64,000 nt of DNA. Source: Flavobacterium sp. JAS. Lineage in GTDB: Bacteria > Bacteroidota > Bacteroidia > Flavobacteriales > Flavobacteriaceae. Positions 50,856 to 59,291 of this stretch are shown piece after piece. The notes under the pieces are model-generated. The model worked only from the letters and a program-made list of their open reading frames with translations, searched no databases and was not told the DNA's origin. The first letter of the stretch is position 1. The number at the start of each line of letters is the position of its first letter. A program made the position numbers and the translations under genes. Location: positions 62,001-126,000 of the forward strand of contig NZ_JAJMOX010000002.1 in the NCBI RefSeq assembly GCF_020991455.1. The letters run 5' to 3'.

Positions 50856-51587
50856 ATGAAAATAATAGCTGTAATTCCGGCGAGATATGCATCAACACGT
50901 TTTCCTGCTAAATTGATGCAGGATTTGGGTGGAAAAACCGTGATTTTAAGAACTTATGAAGCAACTGTTGCTACAAAATTGTTTGATGATGTTTTTGTCG
51001 TAACCGATTCTGATTTAATATTTGATGAAATTGTAAATCACGGCGGAAAAGCCATTATGAGCATCAAAGAGCACGAATCCGGAAGTGATCGAATTGCAGA
51101 AGCTATTGCAAATTTAGAGGTTGATATCGTGGTAAATGTGCAAGGCGATGAACCTTTTACAGAAGCTGGACCATTAGAGCAGGTTTTATCTGTTTTTAAA
51201 AATGATGAAGAGCACAAAATAGATTTGGCTTCGTTAATGCGTGAAATTACAAATGAAGACGAAATCAACAATCCTAATAATGTAAAGGTTGTAGTTGATC
51301 AATCGCAGTTTGCGTTGTATTTTTCGCGTTCAGTAATTCCTTATCCAAGAGATAAAAATGTTGGTGTGCGTTATTTTCAACACATCGGAATTTATGCTTT
51401 TAGAAAACAGGCTTTGTTAGACTTTTATAGTTTGCCAATGAAATCTCTAGAAGCTTCTGAGAAGTTAGAGCAACTACGTTATTTAGAATTTGGCAAACGT
51501 ATTAAAATGGTTGAAACCACTCATGTTGGAATCGGAATTGATACTGCTGAAGATTTAGAGAAGGCTAGGGCTATTTTGGGGGGGTAG
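50856..51587 (+). CDS. kdsB: CMP-KDO synthetase (3-deoxy-manno-octulosonate cytidylyltransferase)
   Basis: 243 residues. The N-terminal nucleotide loop [17 protein letters not shown], the middle [12 protein letters not shown] and the C-terminal [13 protein letters not shown] are all typical of KdsB. It activates KDO with CTP for lipopolysaccharide core synthesis, which shows an LPS-bearing Gram-negative cell. It ends 73 bp before a strong bidirectional terminator. Confidence 0.96.
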   Translation: MKIIAVIPARYASTRFPAKLMQDLGGKTVILRTYEATVATKLFDDVFVVTDSDLIFDEIVNHGGKAIMSIKEHESGSDRIAEAIANLEVDIVVNVQGDEPFTEAGPLEQVLSVFKNDEEHKIDLASLMREITNEDEINNPNNVKVVVDQSQFALYFSRSVIPYPRDKNVGVRYFQHIGIYAFRKQALLDFYSLPMKSLEASEKLEQLRYLEFGKRIKMVETTHVGIGIDTAEDLEKARAILGG

Positions 51588-51598
51588 TTTGTGGGTAA

Positions 51599-51632
51599 TG
51601 GCATGCGGATGACACGGATTTAAAAGGATTTG
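51599..51632. repeat. CGCGGATGAC...GATTTAAAAGG dispersed repeat, copy d
   Basis: GGCATGCGGATGACACGGAT followed by TTAAAAGGATTT. A short, decayed copy of the family, in the convergent gap after kdsB. Confidence 0.7.
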
Positions 51633-51660
51633 TTCCTCGCAAAGACAAACACAATACAAA

Positions 51661-51696
51661 AAAAAGCTTATAAACAATTGTCTATAAGCTTTTTTT
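51661..51696. terminator. Bidirectional terminator between kdsB and the E1 gene
   Basis: AAAAAGCTTATA (51661-51672) pairs with TATAAGCTTTTT (51683-51694) around a 10-nt loop, with T-tracts on both strands. Confidence 0.9.
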
Positions 51697-51718
51697 GTAT
51701 TTTAACCGAACTGAATTC

Positions 51719-54130
51719 TTAGTATAAACTTGGATATTTAGACGGATTAACTTCGTTCATCATTGAATAAACTTTCTCGAAAATATCTTCGGCAGAAGGT
51801 TTAGAGAAGTAGTCACCATCAGTTCCGTATGCTGGTCTGTGTTCTTTTGCAGCAAGAGTTTGCGGTTTACTATCTAGATAGTTATAAGCATTTTGCTCTT
51901 CCAGAATTTGTTGTAAAATAAATGCTGAAGCTCCTCCAGGAACATCTTCGTCGATTACTAAAAGACGATTTGTTTTGGTAATACTTTTTACAATATCCTT
52001 ATTAACATCAAACGGAAGTAGGGACTGAATATCAATTACTTCGCAATCAATTCCTAAATCTAGTAATTCTGTTGCTGCTTGTTCTACTAATCTTAATGTT
52101 GATCCGTAAGAAACTAAAGTAATATCTGAACCTTCTTTTAGAGTTTCAACCACACCAATTGGTGTTTTGAATTCTCCAAAATTAATCGGTGTTTTTTCTT
52201 TTAAACGGTATCCATTCAAACATTCGATTACTAAAGCTGGTTCATCAGTCTCTAAAAGAGCGTTGTAGAATCCTGCGGCTTGCGTCATGTTTCTAGGAAC
52301 CAGAACGTGAATTCCGCGGATAGCGTTGATAATCATTCCCATTGGAGAACCAGAATGCCAGATACCTTCTAGACGGTGTCCGCGGGTTCTGATAATTAAT
52401 GGTGCTTTTTGTTTTCCAACAGTTCTATATTGAAGTGTAGCCAAATCATCACTCATGATTTGAATGGCGTACAATAAATAATCTAAATACTGAATCTCAG
52501 CAATTGGGCGTAAACCTCTTAAGGCCATCCCAATTCCTTGTCCAAGAATAGTTGCTTCACGAATACCAACATCGGCAACACGAAGTTCACCGTATTTTTC
52601 CTGCATACCTTCAAGGCCTTGGTTTACGTCACCAATATTTCCTACGTCTTCTCCAAAGATCAAGGTTTCAGGATATTTAGTGAACAAAGCGTCAAAGTTG
52701 TCACGCAAAATCATACGTCCGTCTGAATCCGGTTTTGCGTTTTCAGCATATTCCGGAAGTACTTTCTGAACTGAGAATACATTTTTATCAGAATCAGAAT
52801 ATAAATTACTGCTGAATCTTCCTTGTGTAATTCCTATGTAATTTGTGATCCAGTTTGATAGTAAAACTTTACTGTTTGGAACTTCGATAAAACGTAAAAT
52901 CTTTCTTGCGATAACAAGCATTTCCTTTTTTAGAGGTGATTTTATAGCGCTTAATTCCGAAATATATTTTCTTATTTTTTCTTTATGATTGATGCTTGCC
53001 TCGGCAATTTGCTCCAATAATACCAAAAGATTTTTTTGATCTTCAATAATTGGATCTATAAAAGAATTCCATGCTTCTTTTTTAGCTTCAAGAACTTCTT
53101 TTTTCAATTCAAAATCAATTTCAGCCAGTTCTTCAGGAGATGCAATATTGATGGCGATCATCCATAAACGCATCTGACGAATACAGTCAAAATCTTTTTC
53201 CCAAGCCAGTCTTTCTGCGTTTTTGTAACGTTCGTGAGAACCTGAAGTTGAGTGTCCTTGTGGCTGTGTTAATTCGTTTACGTGAATTAAAACAGGAATA
53301 TGCTCTTCACGCGCAATTGCACCGGCTCTTTCGTAAGTAGAAACCAATTCGGCATAATCCCAGCCTTTAACTCTAAAAATGTCATAACCTTTAGCGTCTT
53401 CGTCGCGTTGGTATCCTTTTAGAATTTCAGAGATGTTTTCTTTAGTAGTTTGATGTTTAGCGTGAACCGAAATTCCGTATTCATCATCCCAAACACTCAT
53501 AACCATCGGAACTTGTAAAACTCCGGCAGCATTTATGGTTTCAAAAAACAAACCTTCAGAGGTACTTGCGTTTCCTATAGTTCCCCAGGCAACTTCATTT
53601 CCATTTACAGAGAATTTGTCTTTGGTTGTGATACCATCAACATTTCTGTAAATTTTTGAAGCCTGAGCCAATCCCAATAATCTTGGCATTTGTCCTGCTG
53701 TTGGAGATATATCTGCGCTTGAATTTTTTTGTTTTGTTAGGTCTTTCCAGGATCCGTCTTGGTTTAAACTGTGCGTTACAAAGTGTCCGCCCATTTGTCT
53801 TCCTGCAGACATTGGATCAAAATCTAAATCAGTATGACCGTATAAACCTGCGAAAAATTGTTTTGGAGTCAATTCGCCAATTGCCATCATAAAAGTTTGA
53901 TCGCGATAGTATCCGGAACGGAAATCTCCGTTTTTAAAGGCCTTTGCCATAGCAAGCTGTGGCACCTCTTTTCCGTCTCCAAATATTCCAAATTTGGCTT
54001 TCCCGGTTAATACTTCTTTACGACCTAATAAACTACATTCGCGGCTTGTCACTGCAATTCTGTAGTCATTCAATACCTCAGTTTTGAAATCTTCAAATGT
54101 TAATGTAGTATTGTTTTTTTCTTTTATCAT
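51719..54130 (-). CDS. Fused E1 alpha/beta subunits of a 2-oxoacid dehydrogenase
   Basis: 803 residues. The N-terminal half (about 1-400) is the thiamine-diphosphate-binding E1 alpha type, with GNEVAWGTIGNASTSEG and HAKHQT; the C-terminal half (about 460-803) is the E1 beta type, with IFGEDVGNIGDVNQGL, HRLEGIWHSGSPMG and VIDEDVPGGASAFI. The fusion is common in Bacteroidota and is usually assigned to a branched-chain 2-oxoacid dehydrogenase. The E2 and E3 genes are not in the window. It decarboxylates a 2-oxoacid and passes the acyl group to lipoyl-E2. Confidence 0.88.
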   Translation of the reverse strand: MIKEKNNTTLTFEDFKTEVLNDYRIAVTSRECSLLGRKEVLTGKAKFGIFGDGKEVPQLAMAKAFKNGDFRSGYYRDQTFMMAIGELTPKQFFAGLYGHTDLDFDPMSAGRQMGGHFVTHSLNQDGSWKDLTKQKNSSADISPTAGQMPRLLGLAQASKIYRNVDGITTKDKFSVNGNEVAWGTIGNASTSEGLFFETINAAGVLQVPMVMSVWDDEYGISVHAKHQTTKENISEILKGYQRDEDAKGYDIFRVKGWDYAELVSTYERAGAIAREEHIPVLIHVNELTQPQGHSTSGSHERYKNAERLAWEKDFDCIRQMRLWMIAINIASPEELAEIDFELKKEVLEAKKEAWNSFIDPIIEDQKNLLVLLEQIAEASINHKEKIRKYISELSAIKSPLKKEMLVIARKILRFIEVPNSKVLLSNWITNYIGITQGRFSSNLYSDSDKNVFSVQKVLPEYAENAKPDSDGRMILRDNFDALFTKYPETLIFGEDVGNIGDVNQGLEGMQEKYGELRVADVGIREATILGQGIGMALRGLRPIAEIQYLDYLLYAIQIMSDDLATLQYRTVGKQKAPLIIRTRGHRLEGIWHSGSPMGMIINAIRGIHVLVPRNMTQAAGFYNALLETDEPALVIECLNGYRLKEKTPINFGEFKTPIGVVETLKEGSDITLVSYGSTLRLVEQAATELLDLGIDCEVIDIQSLLPFDVNKDIVKSITKTNRLLVIDEDVPGGASAFILQQILEEQNAYNYLDSKPQTLAAKEHRPAYGTDGDYFSKPSAEDIFEKVYSMMNEVNPSKYPSLY

Positions 54131-54318
54131 AATCTTGAAGAGTCATGTTTAGACTGCGAAATTACTTAAAAACAATCAATAATCATAATTCTTTAAAATA
54201 AATATAATTCAATTATTTGTATTTAAATTCAAAAAACTACGTACTTTTTTTATGGTATTTTTATATAAAATTTGATTTTAATGATAATTACGCATGTTTT
54301 TATTTAAAATTCATTCGA

Positions 54319-57150
54319 TTAGAACCATTTTCTGGTGAAAAGATTGACTAATGTTTTTGGTGATAAAGTCATTACGAATCGTATTTTTTCGTCATAATTT
54401 TTTTGCGAAATCTCCCAACCATTATTTGAATAAACCGGAAAATAGAGTTCAAAGTAGTCAGGAACCAGATTTAAACGTATACCACTATCATAAACAAATT
54501 TCTCACTTTGATGTTTATTTTTCATAAAACCAATATCACCATACAATTCAATCCAATTCCAGATCGAATAACTTGCATTCAAAGTTGTCATCCATTGATT
54601 GGCATATCCTGGTGCTATTTTTGACTTAAAACCTCCTTCGGCCATAATAAATTGCTGACTAAAGAAACCGGTACTTTCGGATCTTCCATAAAAATTATGA
54701 TCAAACAAATAATCCGTTGGTCTGTCCAGGCTAAAACTAAAATAATCTGAGTTTGTTGTGTTGTATAAAAAGCTTCCGGCGTATAATCTTAAATTTAATT
54801 TATGATTGTTCTCAAACAATCTTCTGTATTCAATTTCTCCAGCTAGTTTTCCAAAATCTCCTGCAAACTGAACTTCATTCATATAACTAAAATGATTGAT
54901 TAATTCGGTTTTTGTATTAGAATAACGTGCATTGAAAACCGAATAATTTGGTTTTGAATTATCTGTTATATATGTACTCGCTTCACGATTTACAATAACC
55001 TGACGAAACATGATCAACTGTTTTCTATTGTCTCTAAAGTTTTCTTCACGAATTCGAAACTGAACCATTGGGTTTAATCTCAAATAAGTGGCATCAGGAG
55101 CATAGTGAAAATAATTTTGACTTATTGAATATCTTACATTATACAAAGTGCTGTTTCTATAATATTCGCTCCACGAAAATGCTGAAGAACCAGAAAATGT
55201 TCCCGCATTTATAGAATAAGCAGGCGTAATATCGAACGTAAAAGGTTTGTCGAGAATGGTTTTATTGTGAAAACGAATTCCCGGTGTTAAACCGTCGTAT
55301 AAATTATAAGTAAGTGTAGGAATGTATAAAATCTGATTGTAATATGGATCTTCTAAATCTTTGGCAAAATTAAATTTTATCGGACGATTTGTTATCACTA
55401 AACTTTTCAATGATTTCCAGTTGTTTCTCTGGTTGTATTCCGGAACTTCATTATCGTAGTTTATAACTATTTTGTCAGCATTTTTTCGATCAAATTTATA
55501 AATCGAGTCATTATTTTTTGGTTCAATCCATTTTTTGAATACGACTTCATTTTTCTTAATTCCGTAAATCGGAATCGGAACAAAATTATCCGTTTTATTT
55601 TTTACTTGAAACTGTACACTGTCTTTAGTTCTTGAAACATTCGTGAACTTATAATCGATAATATCGCGCGAATCTATAATAGTATTGAAAAACCAATCAA
55701 TCTTTTTCGGACTATTTTTGATCAGTATTTTTTCAAAATCACATCGATTCGTTTGTTCTTTTTTGTTCAGATTATAGAATTCCTGCACACTTTTGGGAAC
55801 AATATTATGGTTTAAATAATCATCCAGATAACTCAAACTTAAACCAGCGCGATATTTGCTGGCAATTTGTTCGTTGAATTTTATCAAAGTATTTTTTGGG
55901 TCACCAAGTGGCTGATCCAGATTTTTTCTGGCCATTAACATATAATAATAGCTGTATTGCTCGTTAAAAGTCAGATTGGTAATGTTATAACTGTCAAAGA
56001 GTTTCATCTCTGAAAGTCGTCCAAGCATCTTTTGATCCAAATGATTTTCTTCCATGTATTTCATCATGGCATAAATCTGAATTCCGTCATAAACCCAATT
56101 GTCTTTTCGGGGATCTAAACGCAAACTGGTCTTTAGATAATTGTTCAGATACGTTTTCAAAAAGGTAATTTCGAATATAAAATCATCAGAAAACGGACTT
56201 ATAAACGACGGTAATTGGTTTAATCCATAAAAAGGATTCCTGTCATAATCTGCCTGAGAAACCGTTATTCTTTCATGCGGATATTTCCCGATGAAATCAT
56301 CTGCAAAATTAGAAACTCTATTGATGATAAGTGCTCTTTGAATCTCGTCCAGTTTCTTGGTTTTTAAATCCGAAAGCACTTCTACAACGCCATTAGTATA
56401 GCTTCTGAAACTGTTTTGCTTTTCGATAAAAAAGTTAAAATCTGTTCTGTTATTTCCAGCAAAAAAATAAGTGCTAAAAGTAGTATTAGAACTATCTTTT
56501 GAAACCGAATTTAAATCGGTTGTAATTGCGTAATTGCTCGGGATTTTTACCTCGACTTCATAATCAGTGCCTGCATTGGCAATATCATCCAGATTGAAAT
56601 TGTTGTTTTTTATAAAGCTGTGATTTTCAAATCTCGAAGGGCTTAAAAACCAATTTTTTAAACTCATTCCGCCATTTTGATCATAGCCATAATGCGTGAA
56701 TTTATTGCTCGGAATTTTAGAGATATAAGTAATATGCAAGTCTGTTTTTTCGCCTGGAAGTAATTTACGACTTAGTTTAACCACAATAAAATCAGGGTTT
56801 TTATCGGTTCTTTCCCATTCGAGCGCCATATTATCAGAATCTGTAAGATTCAAAATCGTAGTATTTCCTCTTTCTGCAGGTTTAGCCAAATGAAAACCTC
56901 TATAGAATTCATCCGAAAAACGTTTGGCCAGCGGCGTATTTTTATCCGAGAAAGCATTATTCCAATCGTTCAGAACAATCGAATTCAATGTATCGTTTGA
57001 GGTATTGTAATATACGATATCCTGTTTAACATTCAAGGTTTTAAGTTCGAGATTAACCGCCACTTCCATCTTAGATTGATGTTGTGCGTATTGTTTTATC
57101 GAGCTTAATAAAACGAAAACAAATAATATAATTCTATAAATTGATTTCAA
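54319..57150 (-). CDS. Inactive M1-peptidase-like protein fused to an outer-membrane beta-barrel
   Basis: 943 residues with signal peptide ending KQYAQ. Residues about 25-560 follow the M1 aminopeptidase layout (N-terminal beta domain, then a thermolysin-like domain), but the zinc motif HExxH has become FEITF (about 322-330) and the WLNEG region reads WVYDGI (about 350-356), so both zinc His are lost. From about 620 the sequence is a 16-strand-like outer-membrane barrel ending in LVNLFTRKWF with terminal Phe. I infer a surface or periplasmic binding domain displayed by its own barrel, without peptidase activity. Confidence 0.8.
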   Translation of the reverse strand: MKSIYRIILFVFVLLSSIKQYAQHQSKMEVAVNLELKTLNVKQDIVYYNTSNDTLNSIVLNDWNNAFSDKNTPLAKRFSDEFYRGFHLAKPAERGNTTILNLTDSDNMALEWERTDKNPDFIVVKLSRKLLPGEKTDLHITYISKIPSNKFTHYGYDQNGGMSLKNWFLSPSRFENHSFIKNNNFNLDDIANAGTDYEVEVKIPSNYAITTDLNSVSKDSSNTTFSTYFFAGNNRTDFNFFIEKQNSFRSYTNGVVEVLSDLKTKKLDEIQRALIINRVSNFADDFIGKYPHERITVSQADYDRNPFYGLNQLPSFISPFSDDFIFEITFLKTYLNNYLKTSLRLDPRKDNWVYDGIQIYAMMKYMEENHLDQKMLGRLSEMKLFDSYNITNLTFNEQYSYYYMLMARKNLDQPLGDPKNTLIKFNEQIASKYRAGLSLSYLDDYLNHNIVPKSVQEFYNLNKKEQTNRCDFEKILIKNSPKKIDWFFNTIIDSRDIIDYKFTNVSRTKDSVQFQVKNKTDNFVPIPIYGIKKNEVVFKKWIEPKNNDSIYKFDRKNADKIVINYDNEVPEYNQRNNWKSLKSLVITNRPIKFNFAKDLEDPYYNQILYIPTLTYNLYDGLTPGIRFHNKTILDKPFTFDITPAYSINAGTFSGSSAFSWSEYYRNSTLYNVRYSISQNYFHYAPDATYLRLNPMVQFRIREENFRDNRKQLIMFRQVIVNREASTYITDNSKPNYSVFNARYSNTKTELINHFSYMNEVQFAGDFGKLAGEIEYRRLFENNHKLNLRLYAGSFLYNTTNSDYFSFSLDRPTDYLFDHNFYGRSESTGFFSQQFIMAEGGFKSKIAPGYANQWMTTLNASYSIWNWIELYGDIGFMKNKHQSEKFVYDSGIRLNLVPDYFELYFPVYSNNGWEISQKNYDEKIRFVMTLSPKTLVNLFTRKWF

Positions 57151-57225
57151 GGATATTTCAGATGTTTATGGATATAACTTAAGTTACGAGCTTATACTTG
57201 TTTTGGTTTTTTGTAAAAATAGCAT

Positions 57226-57254
57226 AAAAAAAGCTGTTTTAAAAACAGCTTTCA
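57226..57254 (-). terminator. Intrinsic terminator downstream of the LOG gene (minus strand)
   Basis: Read on the minus strand, AAAGCTGTTTT and AAAACAGCTTT pair around one base and are followed by a T-tract (57226-57231 read as A on the plus strand). It is 184 bp after the LOG gene stop and before the fused peptidase-like gene start region. Confidence 0.75.
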
Positions 57255-57347
57255 ATTTTTACGGTATTTAGTACAATTTAGCCATATAACAAATAAAAGA
57301 AAATTTCAACTTTTAATCCCGAAGCCTCGGGACCAAATTCCAAAAAA

Positions 57348-57403
57348 TCCGTTTTTATCAGCGTTTTTGCTTTAACAAATCAGTTTAATCTGCGTCAACT
57401 TAT
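57348..57403. repeat. Reverse-orientation relative of the GATTCGCTAAAGCG repeat
   Basis: AATCCGTTTTTATCAGCGTT, TTTGCTTTAACAAATCAG and TTTAATCTGCGTCAACT match (in reverse orientation) parts of copies b and 46797. It also ends in the TTATATGG motif of the ACCATATAAG family. Confidence 0.6.
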
Positions 57404-57437
57404 ATTTTCTTATATAATTTATATGGTGAAAAATATA

Positions 57438-58166
57438 TTAGAAATTCGGACTTAAATCGTATTTTTTGTAGAATTTATCCAGAACATCAACGACTTCATC
57501 CTCAGTGTCTACTATTTTAAATAAGTTCAGATCTTCAGGACTTACTGTGTGCATTTTTTCAACCAAAACAGTTTTTACCCAGTCGATCAATCCAGACCAA
57601 AATTCAACACCAACCAGAATAATTGGGAATTTTCCAATTTTCTTAGTCTGAATCAAAGTAATCGCCTCAAACATTTCGTCTAGCGTTCCAAAACCTCCAG
57701 GCATAACCACAAAACCTTGCGAATATTTAACGAACATTACTTTTCTCACAAAGAAATAATCGAAATTCAGGTTTTTATCGTGATCGATATAAGGGTTAAA
57801 ATGCTGCTCAAATGGCAATTCGATATTCAATCCAACCGAAGTTCCGCCACCTAAATGCGCACCTTTATTACCAGCTTCCATAATTCCGGGACCACCTCCT
57901 GTGATTACACCGTAACCTGCCTTACTGATTTTATAGGCAATTTTTTCAGCCAATAAATAATATTTATCCTCTGGTTTTGTTCTTGCCGAACCAAAAATAG
58001 ATACACACGGACCAATACGTCCCATGCTTTCATATCCATTTACAAATTCAGCCATGATTTTAAAAATCGCCCAGCTGTCATTGGTTCTGATTTCATTCCA
58101 CGTTTTTTGTTTTAAACGGTCCTGAATTACTTTGTCCTCATCATTATCAAAATCTTCTAATCTCAT
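57438..58166 (-). CDS. LOG-family (TIGR00730) Rossmann-fold protein
   Basis: 242 residues. The nucleotide-binding motif PGGFGTLDEMFEAITL and the arginine-bearing IFGSARTKPEDKYY match the LOG (lysine decarboxylase-like/cytokinin-riboside monophosphate phosphoribohydrolase) family. Members cleave AMP-type nucleotide N-glycosidic bonds and are often mislabelled lysine decarboxylase. The longer N-terminal part (about 1-50) is typical of the group II long LOG proteins. The candidate structured RNA (58247-58326) lies 80 bp upstream on the same strand. Confidence 0.88.
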   Translation of the reverse strand: MRLEDFDNDEDKVIQDRLKQKTWNEIRTNDSWAIFKIMAEFVNGYESMGRIGPCVSIFGSARTKPEDKYYLLAEKIAYKISKAGYGVITGGGPGIMEAGNKGAHLGGGTSVGLNIELPFEQHFNPYIDHDKNLNFDYFFVRKVMFVKYSQGFVVMPGGFGTLDEMFEAITLIQTKKIGKFPIILVGVEFWSGLIDWVKTVLVEKMHTVSPEDLNLFKIVDTEDEVVDVLDKFYKKYDLSPNF

Positions 58167-58586
58167 TTTAGGTATTTTAATTATTTATATTTTTATTTCT
58201 AGCTGTGTCGTTTTAATTATTGTCATCCTTATTATAGTTAAAATAAGGAGCTATTTCCTGCTGTCCACTATATCTTTTATGGTGAACCCCACCATAAAAG
58301 GATGCCGTTTCCATCAGGGCTAGGGCATCAGTTTCCAATTGAATCATTATTTCTCGCCCAAAAAAGCATTGTCAAAGTTTGAAATTTTGACAAAAAGGCT
58401 AGCTAAATTAAGGCTTTTTTTGAGAATTGTTACAAAAATGCTGATTTATTAATTTAATTGTAACGTTTAAAATAGAAGTATTCTTGTGTTGTTATTCATT
58501 ATCAACAGATTGGGAGTGTGTAATGAATTGTTTTATTTTCGAACGGAATAATTAGTCACTTTATATTTTTTGAATATTCTTATTTC
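58167..58586. other. Intergenic region containing the second RNA-like element
   Basis: 420 bp with no gene. The structured element copy B is at 58247-58326. The rest (58327-58586) is AT-rich and carries a weak inverted repeat (TTGTCAAAGTTTGAAATTTTGACAA, in part about 58370-58394; longer motif not quoted in full). I see nothing else. Confidence 0.6.
58247..58326 (-). ncRNA. Candidate conserved structured RNA element, copy B
   Basis: On the minus strand it begins GCCCTAGCCCTGATGGAA and ends GGACAGCAGGAAATAGCTCC, matching copy A at 36533-36627 over both flanks. The stem here is CTTTTATGGTG/CACCATAAAAG; copy A has CTTTTGT/ACAAAAG, a G-C to A-T swap that keeps pairing, which supports an RNA fold. 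It is 80 nt upstream of the LOG gene start, in its likely 5' region, so a leader function is possible; copy A, by contrast, is not before a gene. Confidence 0.65.
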
Positions 58587-59207
58587 TTAGTTAAAATGTA
58601 TAAAATCAGTGTATCTATTTATATTATATTTTGTTTTAAATTTTTGTAATTCTGTATAATCCAATAATGGTATAATTATACTTTCATCTTTAATTCTCTT
58701 GGATACATATAATTTTGGTAAAATTATTTTTTCAAAATAATCCCATAATAAATTAAACTCTTTAGGAGTATCAATGTAAAATAGATGTTTATGAGTTACG
58801 TCTTGAAAAGCAAATGATATATAATTTTCAATTCCGTGATATTTACCATCTTCATCCTTCCATTTACCCTTAAATGCAATTATGTTTATTTTTATGTTTT
58901 CTAAATCATTCCAATTGTATGAAACATATTCTTCATCTTCCCAAATTTCTACTTCATGCTCACTAAAACATATGAATTTGTTTTTTTGAATTATTTTTAA
59001 GGTTGTGAATTTATAATCTGTAAAATGATTAAATGTCATCATTCCAAAAAAACCGAATGGTAGACTTAGGCAATAGAATCCTTGTGAGGTGAAAATACCG
59101 TAAGAAAATGGAATAAAGATAAAAGCAATTAAAAACAAGCTTAAAAACTGTTCTGATTTTGTTGGATTTGCATGAATTACAAGTGGAAACGTTAATTTAT
59201 CAGTCAT
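58587..59207 (-). CDS. Hypothetical membrane protein with PH-like cytosolic domain
   Basis: 206 residues. Two hydrophobic helices (about 20-40 and 43-60) precede a 140-residue soluble part rich in beta strands with a W-x5-W-like pattern (EHEVEIWEDEEYVSYNWNDLENIKIN). This resembles YcxB/PH-like membrane proteins of unknown role. No family name can be given with certainty. It lies downstream of uvrA on the same strand, 84 bp after it. Confidence 0.65.
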   Translation of the reverse strand: MTDKLTFPLVIHANPTKSEQFLSLFLIAFIFIPFSYGIFTSQGFYCLSLPFGFFGMMTFNHFTDYKFTTLKIIQKNKFICFSEHEVEIWEDEEYVSYNWNDLENIKINIIAFKGKWKDEDGKYHGIENYISFAFQDVTHKHLFYIDTPKEFNLLWDYFEKIILPKLYVSKRIKDESIIIPLLDYTELQKFKTKYNINRYTDFIHFN

Positions 59208-59291
59208 TAAAAAATCTGTTTTTTATTTCTTCATTTTTATGCGTTTCAAATCTTTGTCAAAGTTTTAAACTTTGATAAAGATGTTCTGATT

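Noticed and set aside
57438..58166. Lysine decarboxylase
   Set aside because: The PGGxGTxxE motif and fold are of the LOG family; no PLP motif is present.
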